Source: Tribonema minus (lineage: Eukaryota > Sar > Xanthophyceae > Tribonematales > Tribonemataceae). From it: a stretch of DNA of 64,000 nucleotides. The notes below the pieces were generated by a model. That model saw only the letters and a list, made by a program, of their open reading frames with translations, was not told the DNA's origin and made no database searches. Each line of letters begins with the position of its first letter. Position 1 is the first letter of the stretch. The translations under genes and the position numbers were made by a program. The DNA lies in contig JAFCMP010000090.1 of NCBI GenBank assembly GCA_017506865.1, forward strand, positions 868,001 through 932,000, written 5' to 3'. Shown piece by piece: positions 1-9,780 of this stretch.

Positions 1-47
1 AACGTCAATGTCTTATTTACATCCTCCCGCTTCGTTTTGCCCTAAGT

Positions 48-1649
48 TCACACACCGAGCATCTTGGCATATGCGCATTCGATATTGCCAAACATGGGGC
101 GCCTGTTTGGCGTCTTTGTCCTCAGCTCGGAAGTATGGTCCAGCGCGACATACACCTTGCACTTGCCACAGATGGCCTTCAGGTTGGTGTGGTGAGAAAA
201 CGCCGCCGTCCACGCGTCCTCCAGAGGCACGCATGTCCAGAAGCCCTTGCCTGGAACTTTGACGCAGCAAAGGAACATCAGTATGCTCTTCAGCTGGTCC
301 TTGTCACCGCTGAACTCGCTCATGTATCGCTCGGCCTCTCGGAGCGAGTACCTGACAGGTTTCTTATCAGGAAACAGTCGCAGCACTTGCACATATTCCT
401 CCGGGTTACGCGGGAAGTCGCCCCCCATGATGCCGCTGTGGCCGCAGTATGATGTCCACGTAAGCACATCATTGTGGAGAGGGGGTGCAGTGCCGTCGAG
501 GGTGCCAACAGCATTTTCTGACGCCGCATCACCGATGTTCCTAGGCTGCGTGGTCACCGTGGGCTCAATCTGCATATCAATCGCACTTGGCCTCACCTCA
601 CTGTCTGTGTGCTGCACGAGGTTGCCGGTGGGCGCAGTATCCTGTGCCATTGTGTCCTGCTGCGCTGGTATGTCCGCATTGCGTTGCTGAGTTGCCGTGT
701 GCAGGTCCTGAAAAGCTGCGTCCCTCTCCTTGAGTGCCGTCTCTCGCTGCTGCAGCAATATATCACGCTGCTGCTTCAGGACATCGACCTCCTGCAGTGC
801 CATGTCCCTCTCTGTTAGTGCTGTCTCCCTCTGTTGCATCAATATGTTTCGCTGGCGCACCACAGTGTCCATATCCTCTGCCATTGTGCGCCTCTCGTTG
901 GTCAGGCAGGCCAGCTGCTGCAGTGCAGTGTCCCTGTCGTTGAGGGCGGCCCTAAGTTTCTGCTCAAGGTTTGTTGCACGCTGCATTGACCGGTTAAGAT
1001 CGAGTCGTACGGAGTTCACCTTGTCTGTGGTCATCTGGTCCTTGTTGTGCAGCTCCCGCGATATGCCTTCTAGTGAGTTCTCCAGTTCGACGATGACTCT
1101 GTCCTTGTCTGCAATATCGGTGGCCAGTTTCTTGTAGCGCTGCTGCATGGAGGCATGCAAAGCTTCGAGACCCTTTACCTTGCACAGCGCTGCATCCAGC
1201 TGTCCCCTGGCGCTATCTCGCTCTCTCCACATGCGCATGCTATCAGCTTTTGAGCGCTGCGCGTCTCTCAGAGCCGTCTTGCAAACATCGTCGATGCGTG
1301 CCACCTTACCCTGCAGTTCCCGCATCTCACGGAGACCGGAGTTTTTGTCGGTTATGGCGCGCTCGAGCCTCATGCGAGTCTCTTTGTGCTGCTCCTGCTC
1401 CTGATTGATCCTCTGCACCATCGCGGTCCTCTCACACAGTAGAGCCTCTTTGCCCTGCACTGCGGCTGCCTCGGATGCCTCCTTCGCGGCCACGTATTGG
1501 GACAGTTTGCCGAACATGTCCGTGAGGACGGCTGGGCCTTGAGCGCGCTCTTCGGATCTGGTGGTAGTCATGTCTGCTGCTGCTACAAGTGTGCTGTTGT
1601 TGGTTGTGATGGGTAGGTCACGAGTGAAAGTGGTGCCAATTATCTGCAT
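48..1649 (-). CDS. Coiled-coil protein of unknown function
   Basis: A 533-residue protein. Residues about 50-330 are dense in charged residues and Q/E/R/L and read as one long coiled coil, with internally repeated segments of the type QQRETALxERDxA around residues 260-320. The C-terminal 150 residues change character: they are globular, with several Cys (CGHSG, LCCV, CGKC) and a recurring Trp/Phe pattern, so this may be a separate domain. No enzyme motif is recognised. The first ATG at 1649 is kept, but a second at 1571 (MTTTRSEERA) follows a low-complexity stretch and is equally possible. The gene ends 48 bases from the window edge. A structural or scaffold role is only a guess from the coiled coil. 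Confidence 0.8.
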   Translation of the reverse strand: MQIIGTTFTRDLPITTNNSTLVAAADMTTTRSEERAQGPAVLTDMFGKLSQYVAAKEASEAAAVQGKEALLCERTAMVQRINQEQEQHKETRMRLERAITDKNSGLREMRELQGKVARIDDVCKTALRDAQRSKADSMRMWRERDSARGQLDAALCKVKGLEALHASMQQRYKKLATDIADKDRVIVELENSLEGISRELHNKDQMTTDKVNSVRLDLNRSMQRATNLEQKLRAALNDRDTALQQLACLTNERRTMAEDMDTVVRQRNILMQQRETALTERDMALQEVDVLKQQRDILLQQRETALKERDAAFQDLHTATQQRNADIPAQQDTMAQDTAPTGNLVQHTDSEVRPSAIDMQIEPTVTTQPRNIGDAASENAVGTLDGTAPPLHNDVLTWTSYCGHSGIMGGDFPRNPEEYVQVLRLFPDKKPVRYSLREAERYMSEFSGDKDQLKSILMFLCCVKVPGKGFWTCVPLEDAWTAAFSHHTNLKAICGKCKVYVALDHTSELRTKTPNRRPMFGNIECAYAKMLGV

Positions 1650-1742
1650 TTTGAATCTCCGGGTGGCTCCGAAACCCGGATCCCCGAGAGTTGTTGAATT
1701 TTTTGATCCGGATGCTTAAAGCAGACCTTTAAGACAGTGGGC

Positions 1743-2214
1743 ATGACACGGGTTGCGCTCACAGCCTGCGGAAGTATGGACTTGCTGGAGCTAGCTCACC
1801 AAGCAGCAGTGTTTTCTACGGACCCTGTGACACAGGTCGGAGTGGTTTTTGTGAGGGACGGCATTGTCCTGGCGTCGGGATCATGTTTCCTGAAGGGGTA
1901 ACAATTACCGCTGACAGAACTGGAGGTGCAGCGAAGGCTTTCTACCAGGAGCACGCAGAGCGAGATGCAATCTATACTGCGGTAGCACGTGCATATCTAC
2001 TTTGTATCCTTGCGCCGACTGTGCGAGAGCTATCATCGCATGTGGCGCAATCGAAGTGATCACCTAAAGACCGGATTTTGACACACCCTCGAAGTGGCGC
2101 GACAGCTGGGTACATGCTAGGCAGATCAAGGAAGCAGCCGTTGATATGCAATATTATCACACTTCTTGCTCCTTTATTGATGCAACAGGAACGCACACGC
2201 TTTGCGACCGGTGA
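1743..2214 (+). pseudogene. Decayed dCMP/cytidine deaminase gene
   Basis: Three plus-strand fragments in different frames line up, in order, with a zinc-dependent deoxycytidylate deaminase. The first (from ATG 1743) holds the N-terminal helix and strand (MDLLELAHQA, VGVVFVRDG) and runs into a stop at 1899-1901. The second, in another frame from about 1885, gives a FPEGV segment and then the zinc/proton-shuttle motif HAERDAI. The third, in yet another frame from about 2003, gives the PCADC zinc motif and ACGAIEVIT, then a TAA at 2062-2064. Beyond that stop the same frame still reads as deaminase C-terminus (KWRDSW, IKEAAVDM) to 2214. Two frame breaks and one nonsense codon mean no single open frame remains. 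In a working enzyme these motifs lie on one chain that makes dUMP for dTTP synthesis. Sequencing error is possible but would need several events. Confidence 0.75.
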
Positions 2215-2322
2215 AGCTAGCGAACTGGCCTGTGTCAGCTCATGATTGTCAATGCATGTTAGTTTTGATTTTGATGGTACACCTGTCAAGAAAGCTTATG
2301 TTACAATGCTCGCTTCATTTGC

Positions 2323-2562
2323 TCAAGGCTTCAGGTTGAGAATATTCCCAGGCACAAGGTATTCAGGCTCCTGTAGGCCGCCGATACAATCACCACCCTT
2401 CACGGCGGTGGCCTTTTTGGCGGCGGCCTTCACAATGTCTGGCATCATATTGAATTTCTCTGCGACCGACTCGAACGTGTCCCCGCGTTGTGTAATGTAT
2501 GTGTACACTGCCTCGTGAGGTAGAGCCTTACTCTGCTTGCTCACAACCTTTGAGTGCATCAT
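2323..2562 (-). CDS. Small LysM-domain protein
   Basis: A protein of about 79 residues when started at ATG 2562 (a second ATG follows at 2559); the longer open frame upstream begins at TTG and is not used. It is essentially a single LysM module: YTYITQRGDTFESVAEKF opens the domain, and LVPGNILNLKP closes it, both typical of the fold. LysM binds N-acetylglucosamine-containing glycans such as chitin or peptidoglycan. No signal peptide or membrane segment is seen. Single-module LysM proteins occur in phage and giant-virus particles, so a virion-surface or wall-contact role is plausible. It sits between the deaminase remnant and the tandem-repeat array. Confidence 0.75.
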   Translation of the reverse strand: MMHSKVVSKQSKALPHEAVYTYITQRGDTFESVAEKFNMMPDIVKAAAKKATAVKGGDCIGGLQEPEYLVPGNILNLKP

Positions 2563-2614
2563 GCTGCGGTCAAGTGATGTGCAACAAATAAACAGCTGCA
2601 ATCAAACACATGAT

Positions 2615-4345
2615 GCGGTTGGAAGGTGTCCCTACATGGGTGCTCGCCAAACTGAGCCTTGAGGCACACACTTGAAGTTATGTTAAGACTTGAAGTTCCT
2701 GAGGCAGGGCCTGTCGAAAAAAGTATTTCTCAGAGGCTGACCTAAATGGGTTCGGTACGACGCTCGCTAGATTTTCGTAAAGTGCAAATAAATCAGGCTC
2801 CTGATCGAAAGTGTAGGTGAGATCAGTCTAGTGCGGGTTCAAGCTGTCCCTACATGAGCAGTCGCCAAACTGAGCCCCTGTGATCACACTTGCACTTGTG
2901 TGTGCAGTTGAAGTTCCTTTACTGCCCAATAATGATGGCTCAAGGTCAAAAGTGTAGGTGAGATCAGTCTGATGCAAGTGTAGGTGAGATCAGTCTGATG
3001 CAGGTTCAAGGTGTCCCTACACGAGTACTCGCCATTCTAAGCCCTGTGACACACACTTGAAATTTTGTAAGACTTGAAGTTACTGAGGCCGGGCCTGTCG
3101 AAAAAAGTATTTCTCAGAGGCTGACCCTAAATGGGGTCGGTACGACGCTCGCTAGATTTTCGTAAAGTGCAAATAATTCAGGCTCCTGATCGAAAGTGTA
3201 GGTGAGATCAGTCTAGTGCGGGTTCAAGCTGTCCCTACATGAGCAGTCGCCAAACTGAGCCCCTGTGTTCACACTTGCACTTGTGTGTGCGCTTGAAGTT
3301 CCTTATTTGCCCAATAATGATGGCTCAAGGTCAAAAGTGTGGGTGAGATCAGTCTGATGCAGATTCAAGGTGTCCCTACACAAGTACTCGCCATTCTAAG
3401 CCCTGTGACACACACTTGAAGTTTTGTAAGACTTGAAGTTACTGAGGCCGGGCCTGTCGAAAAAAGTATTTCTCAGAGGCTGACCCTAAATGGGGTCGGT
3501 ACGACGCTCGCTAGATTTTCGTAAAGTGCAAATAAATCAGGCTCCTGATCGAAAGTGTAGGTGAGATCAGTCTAGTGCGGGTTCAAGCTGTCCCTACATG
3601 AGCAGTCGCCAAACTGAGCCCCTGTGTTCACACTTGCACTTGTGTGTGCGCTTGAAGTTCCTTATTTGCCCAATAATGATGGCTCAAGGTCAAAAGTGTA
3701 GGTGAGATCAGTCTGATGCAGGTTCAAGGTGTCCCTACACGAGTACTCGCCATTCTAAGCCCTGTGACACACACTTGAAGTTTTGTAAGACTTGAAGTTA
3801 CTGAGGCCGGGCCTGTCGAAAAAAGTATTTCTCAGAGGCTGACCCTAAATGGGGTCGGTACGACGCTCGCTAGATTTTCGTAAAGTGCAAATAAATCAGG
3901 CTCCTGATCGAAAGTGTAGGTGAGATCAGTCTAGTGCGGGTTCAAGCTGTCCCTACATGAGCAGTCGCCAAACTGAGCCCCTGTGTTCACACTTGCACTT
4001 GTGTGTGCACTTGAAGTTCCTTTACTGCCCAATAATGATGGCTCAAGGTCAAAAGTGTAGGTGAGATCAGTCTGATGCACATTCAAGGTGTCCCTACACG
4101 AGAACTCGCCATTCTAAGCCCTGTGACACACACTTGAAGTTATGTTAAGACTTGAAGTTACTGAGGCCGGGCCTGTCGAAAAAAGTATTTCTCAGAGGCT
4201 GACCCTAAATGGGGTCGGTACGACGCTCGCTAGATTTTCGTAAAGTGCAAATAAATCAGGCTCCTGATCGAAAGTGTAGGTGAGATCAGTCTAGTGCGGG
4301 TTCAAGCTGTCCCTACATGAGCGCTCGCGATAAGAAGCCCTTCTG
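2615..4345. repeat. Tandem array of about five 359-bp repeats
   Basis: The block containing CTGTCGAAAAAAGTATTTCT recurs starting near 2711, 3095, 3454, 3813 and 4173, a spacing of 384, 359, 359 and 360 bases. The first interval is longer because about 25 bases around 2953-3000 are duplicated. Each unit holds two related half-units, both containing TAGGTGAGATCAGTCT followed by TTCAAG(C/G)TGTCCCTACA. Copies are nearly identical, so the array is recent or kept uniform. No open frame is conserved across it. It could be a replication origin, a recombination or packaging site, or simple satellite DNA. Confidence 0.95.
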
Positions 4346-4414
4346 TTCACGGTTGAAGTTATCACGTCCTTGACCAAAAAAAATGTATTGTACAAGACAG
4401 ACAGCGCACATCAC

Positions 4415-4852
4415 ATGGCTGCTGATCTGTTGGAAAGGCGGCGTGCTGTACTTGAGGCGGCTTTGGCCAGTCAGGGCCTCACCATACGGCCTGATTCAGG
4501 ACTGTGTCGTGCGTACATTCACGGCATGCTCGAGGCATACTACACTCCTGAGCTAATTTCTTTTATATGTGGGCTGCACAAGTACCTGTATGAGTACACA
4601 GATTACGGACTGCGCTGTTCAGACATTATACCACGCCTAGCACGCATGCTAGCTCCGTCAATGGGCAGCTATGAGGCGGCATTGACTTACGCCAAGAAGC
4701 ATGAGGTGCCCATAATCAAAGCAGAGACCTTGTCCAAGTATGGGCTGCCTGAGATTTGGCCTTGGCTGCAGACCTCACCGAAGGCAGCAGCACCTGGCAG
4801 CACATGTGTGTTTCACAACGACTTGAGCAGCGCGACCAACTGTGTACGCTAA
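4415..4852 (+). CDS. Hypothetical protein
   Basis: A 145-residue protein starting at the first in-frame ATG (4415), about 70 bases beyond the end of the tandem-repeat array; the frame is open upstream only to a TTG at 4370. It is mostly helical and soluble, with many Tyr and Leu (YLYEYTDYGL) and no membrane segment. No domain is recognised. Its reading frame and composition resemble the neighbouring coding genes, so it is probably expressed. The array directly upstream would form its promoter region. Confidence 0.6.
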   Translation: MAADLLERRRAVLEAALASQGLTIRPDSGLCRAYIHGMLEAYYTPELISFICGLHKYLYEYTDYGLRCSDIIPRLARMLAPSMGSYEAALTYAKKHEVPIIKAETLSKYGLPEIWPWLQTSPKAAAPGSTCVFHNDLSSATNCVR

Positions 4853-4919
4853 GAGCCGACATGTGCAAGTGTAACATGATGCTTGCTTTTTATGTATCCT
4901 CAATCAAAGAGATGCAGGC

Positions 4920-5324
4920 ATGTGTGACAGCGCAGAGCTCGATCCTCTCAGGAACCCATGGGCCGACCCACCACGCCTGTATATCATGAATGAACCGACC
5001 AGCAGAAAGAAGAGACGAACATTTCACCCCTCTGCCTCCTGTCAAGCCACGCACAATGCAGGTTTGAACGAGGGTGACACCAACAGCCTCACAAAGCGTG
5101 TCATGCGTCCTGCTATATCCGACATGTCCGTTCGAGAGGAGCGCAAAGCCCTGCAAGAAATCAGGAGCATGACTAATCCACGCCCATGCGATGTGCTACA
5201 ATGTAACGGCATGTCTGTTGCAGAATTTGCCCTGCGTTACACTAACGGGCATCATTCGAAACGTCTCAAGAAAAATCAACTCAAGCAAGAGAAGAAGAAG
5301 GGGTCGCCGACATCCACATTATGA
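4920..5324 (+). CDS. Hypothetical basic protein
   Basis: A 134-residue protein with ATG at 4920. It is strongly basic: SRKKRRTFHPS lies near residue 28 and the C-terminus is lysine-rich (KRLKKNQLKQEKKKG). Both look like nuclear-localisation or nucleic-acid-contact segments. There are no predicted membrane segments or recognised domains. It lies 67 bases after the preceding gene and 42 before a structural-type protein on the same strand, so the three could be a co-oriented group. Function unknown. Confidence 0.55.
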   Translation: MCDSAELDPLRNPWADPPRLYIMNEPTSRKKRRTFHPSASCQATHNAGLNEGDTNSLTKRVMRPAISDMSVREERKALQEIRSMTNPRPCDVLQCNGMSVAEFALRYTNGHHSKRLKKNQLKQEKKKGSPTSTL

Positions 5325-5366
5325 TTATGTGCATTATTTTTGCAACAGTACAGGTAAGAAAGAGCG

Positions 5367-6788
5367 ATGCCTTCGACTGGTGCTGCACCAGTGCCTCCTT
5401 TCTTTGATGCTGTCATTGACTTCCAGAGTGGCACCAATGCAGCTTTCATGCAGACGTTTGCATCAAATGGAGGATCTGCCACATGGGCTGGAGGCAACAT
5501 TTGTCTGACAGCATCCAATGCAGACAACTCTGTGTGCCTTGCTGAAACCATGATGCCCATCTACATCAAGCATGAGGAACACCAAGTGACGTGCTTCAAC
5601 ATCTCATTCGCACCGCCGCAGGCAAACCTGGTGCAGTACTGCAACATGGGAGCACGTTTGGGATTTGTCGGTGAGGTGTTTGGTGTGACCTTCAATATAG
5701 GGTCTTTCAGACAGTATTCTCGACTCACAATCACTCAAGGCAGCTCTGCTAACGGTTTGATGTCCATCACATTTGCAGGAAGTACAGTGTCTCTACCTGT
5801 TTTGGCAGGTATGACTCCATGGAGCATCATGCTGTACATTTACCAGTCTGAAGCGGTGAGAAATGCCAATTGGCGAGTGTCACTGGAGTGCGACCGAATC
5901 GAAGTGTACACAGCTCTGCTGGGAGACTATGATCACTCTACCGCAATTGACTTTGGCAGTACTGGCATCGAAGGAGAGTTCACCATGACTTTTGCAGGTG
6001 CCGAAGGGGATGAGATCTTCATTCCGTCTTCACAATTCAATGGCGTCGGTGCTGCCGTGCTAAACCAGGTAGACTTTACCAAAATGAATGTGTACCAATT
6101 TCGGTTTTCAAGGTGGTCCTCTGGCGCCGTAGAGTTCCTCATCATGGAGCCACACAGTACTGACTTTGTGACTCTACATCGTCATGTGCTGTCATACGGT
6201 CTCTATGTTTTTGACACATCGCGCCCCTACCAGCCTCAGATAGTGTGCATGAAGACCGGTCCTACTACTGATCCATCCACCGTTTCGATAAGAATGGGCA
6301 GCGTCAGCAGCGGCATCCCCTCGATGGCCGCCCTGAAGACCAGGTTCTGCCGGGACTACTTCGAAACTGACCTGATGCTCTTTGCAGGCAAAGAGACGGT
6401 CGTGGGGATTCTGAGCAACCCGCTTATTCAGTCTGGCGTGCGTAACACAAAGGTCGCGTCTGTCACTGCACTACGCGTCAGCCTAAAGTGCGGCACTGAG
6501 GTGAAATTTCGAGTTTACTTTGGTGGGATCTCTTACGGCACATTCACGTGCGAGCGCCATGCACCCTGGTCGTGCATGAATACCACTACTGGGTCAGTGC
6601 GCGCTACAACTGTGGGAGGAATTGAAATTTCCTCCTCCCTGATTCTGGCTGATGTTCCGGAGCTTGATTGCGATACAGACCAGATCTGGATCGTGCCAGG
6701 TACAGTTGTATACCTTACTCTAACTCCAGCATCTGTACCCCTGAAAGTTAGAAGCTGCCATGTGGCAGTTACCTGGTATGAAAACTAG
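5367..6788 (+). CDS. Virion/fibre-type structural protein
   Basis: A 473-residue protein, almost entirely beta-strand in character with few charged residues, as in viral surface and fibre proteins. Residues about 225-275 contain FNGVGAA then NVYQFRF, EFLIMEP and FVTLHRHVLSYG. This is a module also present in the two minus-strand neighbours (a Y-x-I/F strand, a V-x-F strand, then VH(R) before a short turn). The C-terminal 120 residues form a second beta domain. No signal peptide or membrane segment. It converges with the next gene, overlapping its 3' end by four bases. A virion surface role is inferred from composition and the fibre island around it. Confidence 0.75.
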   Translation: MPSTGAAPVPPFFDAVIDFQSGTNAAFMQTFASNGGSATWAGGNICLTASNADNSVCLAETMMPIYIKHEEHQVTCFNISFAPPQANLVQYCNMGARLGFVGEVFGVTFNIGSFRQYSRLTITQGSSANGLMSITFAGSTVSLPVLAGMTPWSIMLYIYQSEAVRNANWRVSLECDRIEVYTALLGDYDHSTAIDFGSTGIEGEFTMTFAGAEGDEIFIPSSQFNGVGAAVLNQVDFTKMNVYQFRFSRWSSGAVEFLIMEPHSTDFVTLHRHVLSYGLYVFDTSRPYQPQIVCMKTGPTTDPSTVSIRMGSVSSGIPSMAALKTRFCRDYFETDLMLFAGKETVVGILSNPLIQSGVRNTKVASVTALRVSLKCGTEVKFRVYFGGISYGTFTCERHAPWSCMNTTTGSVRATTVGGIEISSSLILADVPELDCDTDQIWIVPGTVVYLTLTPASVPLKVRSCHVAVTWYEN

Positions 6789-7903
6789 TAGTATTCTCGA
6801 AACCGCAAGCACAAGCTGGCAGCAGCTCCAGAAGCGGTGATGATCACATTTCCGCTGTATGGCGGCATTGTGGTGCCCACATCAGTCCTCACTCCTGACC
6901 CTGTCAGCAAGCACCTGTAGGTTAAAACTCCTCCAGAGAAAGTTGTGGAGGCGGTGTCTCTCTGCAAACAGGTTTCAGTCCCGCAGGACTCAAAGGATGC
7001 TCCTCCCAGTGTGCTCATGACGTAGATCTTGAGGTCCAACGTCACATCACCAGACACAACATAATCAAACTCGTGCAACCTCACCTGCACTTTACGGGTC
7101 AATATGAACCCTGCAATGTACTGTTCTGTCTCGGAGGCGTCCACACTCGCAATGACAGGTGTGGTGCGATGGTGTGGAATGTGCTTTCCTATGATTGAAA
7201 ACTGACGTGAGGAGGTTCGAACGCTGACATCGCCATCGCTGCCGTTTGACTGGAGCGAAATGCAGATTGGCAGCTTCATGTCAAAAGTGGCTTGAGAGTC
7301 TGGGGGGCTGAAACTGTGGATCACACGCGTCACCTGATTACCCCCGGCCTCTGCATATATGGCTTCATACAGCACTACACCATATGGATGGCAATGTGCG
7401 AGCCGGAAAATGTTGCCTCTATCCATCTGAACAGCAGGATCTGCTGAGTGATAATCTCCATTGAACTGAGATTTGTCAAAGGTTGTCTGAACCCCATTTC
7501 TATATACACGCAATGACAAGCCACTCTTATCAAAGATGTAAGAGTACCCATTTACGCTGTCATAGAGTCCGAACTCAAGCACTTGATCATCCGTGAACTG
7601 TGTAGAGTCTACTTCCATTGATATCTCTGTCTCACATGAGCTTCCTGGCTGGTACATGGCTGTTTCGACAGTTGTTAGTTTTATTGAGTCTGCACCGCCA
7701 TGCACCTTCAACAGCAAGGCACCAGTATCTTCTACAACTTCCCCTGTGCCTCCAGCATCAATGACATCTCTTAAACGGCTGACACCGTTATCGGCATCCA
7801 ACGAGATGATGTTTGTCTTTTCTACCACGCTTGCTGACCCGAAGAAATCAACGTGCGCGCCCTTGTTACTCAAACGCAGTGCATCTGACATCACAATGCT
7901 CAT
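6785..7903 (-). CDS. Virion/fibre-type structural protein (paralogue)
   Basis: A 372-residue protein when started at ATG 7903 (MSIVMSDALRL). The frame extends to an earlier Met, but that would overlap the upstream gene by 76 bases, whereas this start leaves a 32-base gap. Rich in Ser/Thr/Val/Gly with a predicted all-beta fold. Residues about 130-220 have the module shared with the flanking proteins: FGLYDSVNGY, SGLSLRVYRNG, SQFNGD, a YGVVLYE strand and then TRVIHSF. The C-terminal 100 residues form another beta domain ending SLCLRFREYY. Likely a paralogue of the 5367-6788 and 7936-9780 products and part of the same particle structure. Confidence 0.75.
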   Translation of the reverse strand: MSIVMSDALRLSNKGAHVDFFGSASVVEKTNIISLDADNGVSRLRDVIDAGGTGEVVEDTGALLLKVHGGADSIKLTTVETAMYQPGSSCETEISMEVDSTQFTDDQVLEFGLYDSVNGYSYIFDKSGLSLRVYRNGVQTTFDKSQFNGDYHSADPAVQMDRGNIFRLAHCHPYGVVLYEAIYAEAGGNQVTRVIHSFSPPDSQATFDMKLPICISLQSNGSDGDVSVRTSSRQFSIIGKHIPHHRTTPVIASVDASETEQYIAGFILTRKVQVRLHEFDYVVSGDVTLDLKIYVMSTLGGASFESCGTETCLQRDTASTTFSGGVLTYRCLLTGSGVRTDVGTTMPPYSGNVIITASGAAASLCLRFREYY

Positions 7904-7935
7904 GTTCAGTGCATGTCTACAAGACTTCAGATATA

Positions 7936-9780
7936 TTATTGCATCTCCCCAAACGTCACACTCATCGAAACTGTCTGTGCATTTGCTGACTGAGCCTTGG
8001 CTGCAAAACATAGGTAGCTGCCGGGGCTGATGTATATACCTAGCTCAGTCAGAATGTAAATCTGGGAGCTGCCCCCTACTGTTGAGCAGTACGTAGATAC
8101 ACCAGTTCCTGTGGTAACCGTTGCTGTAGCCGACACAGAGTAAGACACACATGATGCCGCTGAGATGTCCACCAGGGTACCCAGATTTGTTAGTGTGGGG
8201 TCCCTGAGAATGTATATGCTGACATTCCTGGTGCCTCCGACATTGCACACACTCATTTCACGTATGAGGACTGTGGATGTGTTGACAATCCCGTTGAAGG
8301 TGGGTTTGTTATAGATGGTGAGCATCGGCACCAGTGTAGTGACGCTGACTGACCGGTTGGTATCGATGCAGTACAGCAATGTGTTGCGCACATCTGACTC
8401 GATGAAGACAGAAAAGCCCGCCACGTATATAGGAACCGCTGTGGTGCTCGTAGTGTTGGTTGATATTGCAGAGACTGGAAACTGAGGATTCAAGAGAGCC
8501 ACGGAAGTGCTCACATTAGCAAATGACTGCCTGTGCACTGTGATGAAATCATCAAGTGTAATGTCTACTGCAGTTGCTGAGCCGGTAGGCGCAAGCATCA
8601 TGAAAGTCACCACACCATATCCTGTTGCATCATACTGAATGGCATAAGTGTTGCCAAACGTAGGATTTAATGTGACACCTGACCTCCCAGTACCATCGAG
8701 TTTGTCAATGTTGAAGGCCGACTGAGTGACCCAGGTGGTGACAGAGTTGGAGCGCAACGCGATGCCAAAAGCAGTGCCGTTGTAGCCAAAGAACAGCCCA
8801 TTGACTGTGTTGCCCGGACCCACGACCTGAGTGTTGCCAGCAACGCCACTTGTGAATGCAGCACTGACTATTGCAAACACTGTGTTGCCGTGTCCACACA
8901 TACATATTCGGTCTGTCGAGAGCTGCGCTGCTGTATTGATGGCTGCAGCTGACGACACCACAGCTCTGGAGTTGCTTGCGGTGACGGTGCCCGTTCCAGT
9001 TAGGGTGGTCGTGCAATTATCTGCGTTGATACCGTACGTGAAGTTGATCTGAATCCATGGCGATGAGCTCACGGACTGATCTCGCTCAAACGTACGCGGC
9101 ACCCTGACTCTCAGTCTATTCTGCTCATCATTCCTGAGTCTCACGTATGCGTTTGCATCATTGCGAGCGTTCATCACAGCTCTGACCAGCACAGCGTCGC
9201 TCTGATCTGTGACTGAGGCAGATGCTTGCACCACAGGGAGCTCAACTGACGTAGACCACCTAGTTGTAAGAGCGAACGATGCTTGTGCCGACGCACCATT
9301 GGTAAACACCACTCTGAAATATCTTCCAGCAATCGAATTGATCACCACCAGTGGAGAGCCAGCACTCATGGTGTAGTTTTGTGCCACGTCCGGCTGGCCT
9401 GCTGCTATGCCAAATTGCAGTGACACGCCTCCAACAGCGCTAGCGACGCTCGAAGTGCACACTACCCTGATGCAAGAATATCGTGCCACGTCCTCCCAGG
9501 TTCCGGTGAAGACTCCGGCACCCGCCAATGCGGTAGCAGTTGTATTGTACACTGACACATTGGCAAAAGTTGAGTCCTCTTTTGTAGAAGGGTTTGCATA
9601 GCCCGCAATCAGGCCAGATAAGGTTGTTTGCTGACCCGCAGTCAGTGATGCTGAAAAGATGCATTTCAAATTTGTTCCATCGGATACTACCCCAGTCAGA
9701 GCTGGAAACGTGGCTTTTACATACTCAAACACCAGAGCCTCGTCATTCACGCTCTTCACAAAGGAGTACGATGCGGACAT
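7936..9780 (-). CDS. Virion/fibre-type structural protein (largest paralogue)
   Basis: A 614-residue protein from ATG 9780 (MSASYSF). The central region (about 240-430) carries a module I associate with phage and giant-virus surface proteins: GLFFGYNGTAFGIALRS, then TWVTQSAFN, DKLDGTGRSG, NPTFGNTYAIQYD, GYGVVTFMM and ITVHRQSFAN. The N-terminal 150 residues form a separate beta domain and the last 150 a third (YCIDTNRS to SVTFGEMQ). No membrane segments. It shares strand and sequence shadows with the genes at 5367-6788 and 6785-7903, so the three probably arose by duplication. It is the first of the minus-strand fibre genes downstream of the giant repeat protein. Confidence 0.75.
   Translation of the reverse strand: MSASYSFVKSVNDEALVFEYVKATFPALTGVVSDGTNLKCIFSASLTAGQQTTLSGLIAGYANPSTKEDSTFANVSVYNTTATALAGAGVFTGTWEDVARYSCIRVVCTSSVASAVGGVSLQFGIAAGQPDVAQNYTMSAGSPLVVINSIAGRYFRVVFTNGASAQASFALTTRWSTSVELPVVQASASVTDQSDAVLVRAVMNARNDANAYVRLRNDEQNRLRVRVPRTFERDQSVSSSPWIQINFTYGINADNCTTTLTGTGTVTASNSRAVVSSAAAINTAAQLSTDRICMCGHGNTVFAIVSAAFTSGVAGNTQVVGPGNTVNGLFFGYNGTAFGIALRSNSVTTWVTQSAFNIDKLDGTGRSGVTLNPTFGNTYAIQYDATGYGVVTFMMLAPTGSATAVDITLDDFITVHRQSFANVSTSVALLNPQFPVSAISTNTTSTTAVPIYVAGFSVFIESDVRNTLLYCIDTNRSVSVTTLVPMLTIYNKPTFNGIVNTSTVLIREMSVCNVGGTRNVSIYILRDPTLTNLGTLVDISAASCVSYSVSATATVTTGTGVSTYCSTVGGSSQIYILTELGIYISPGSYLCFAAKAQSANAQTVSMSVTFGEMQ

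Noticed and set aside
2615-4345. Considered the array as a CRISPR or as inverted terminal repeats
   Set aside because: Units are 359 bp and contiguous with no unique spacers, and copies are direct, not inverted; the array is not at a visible genome end.
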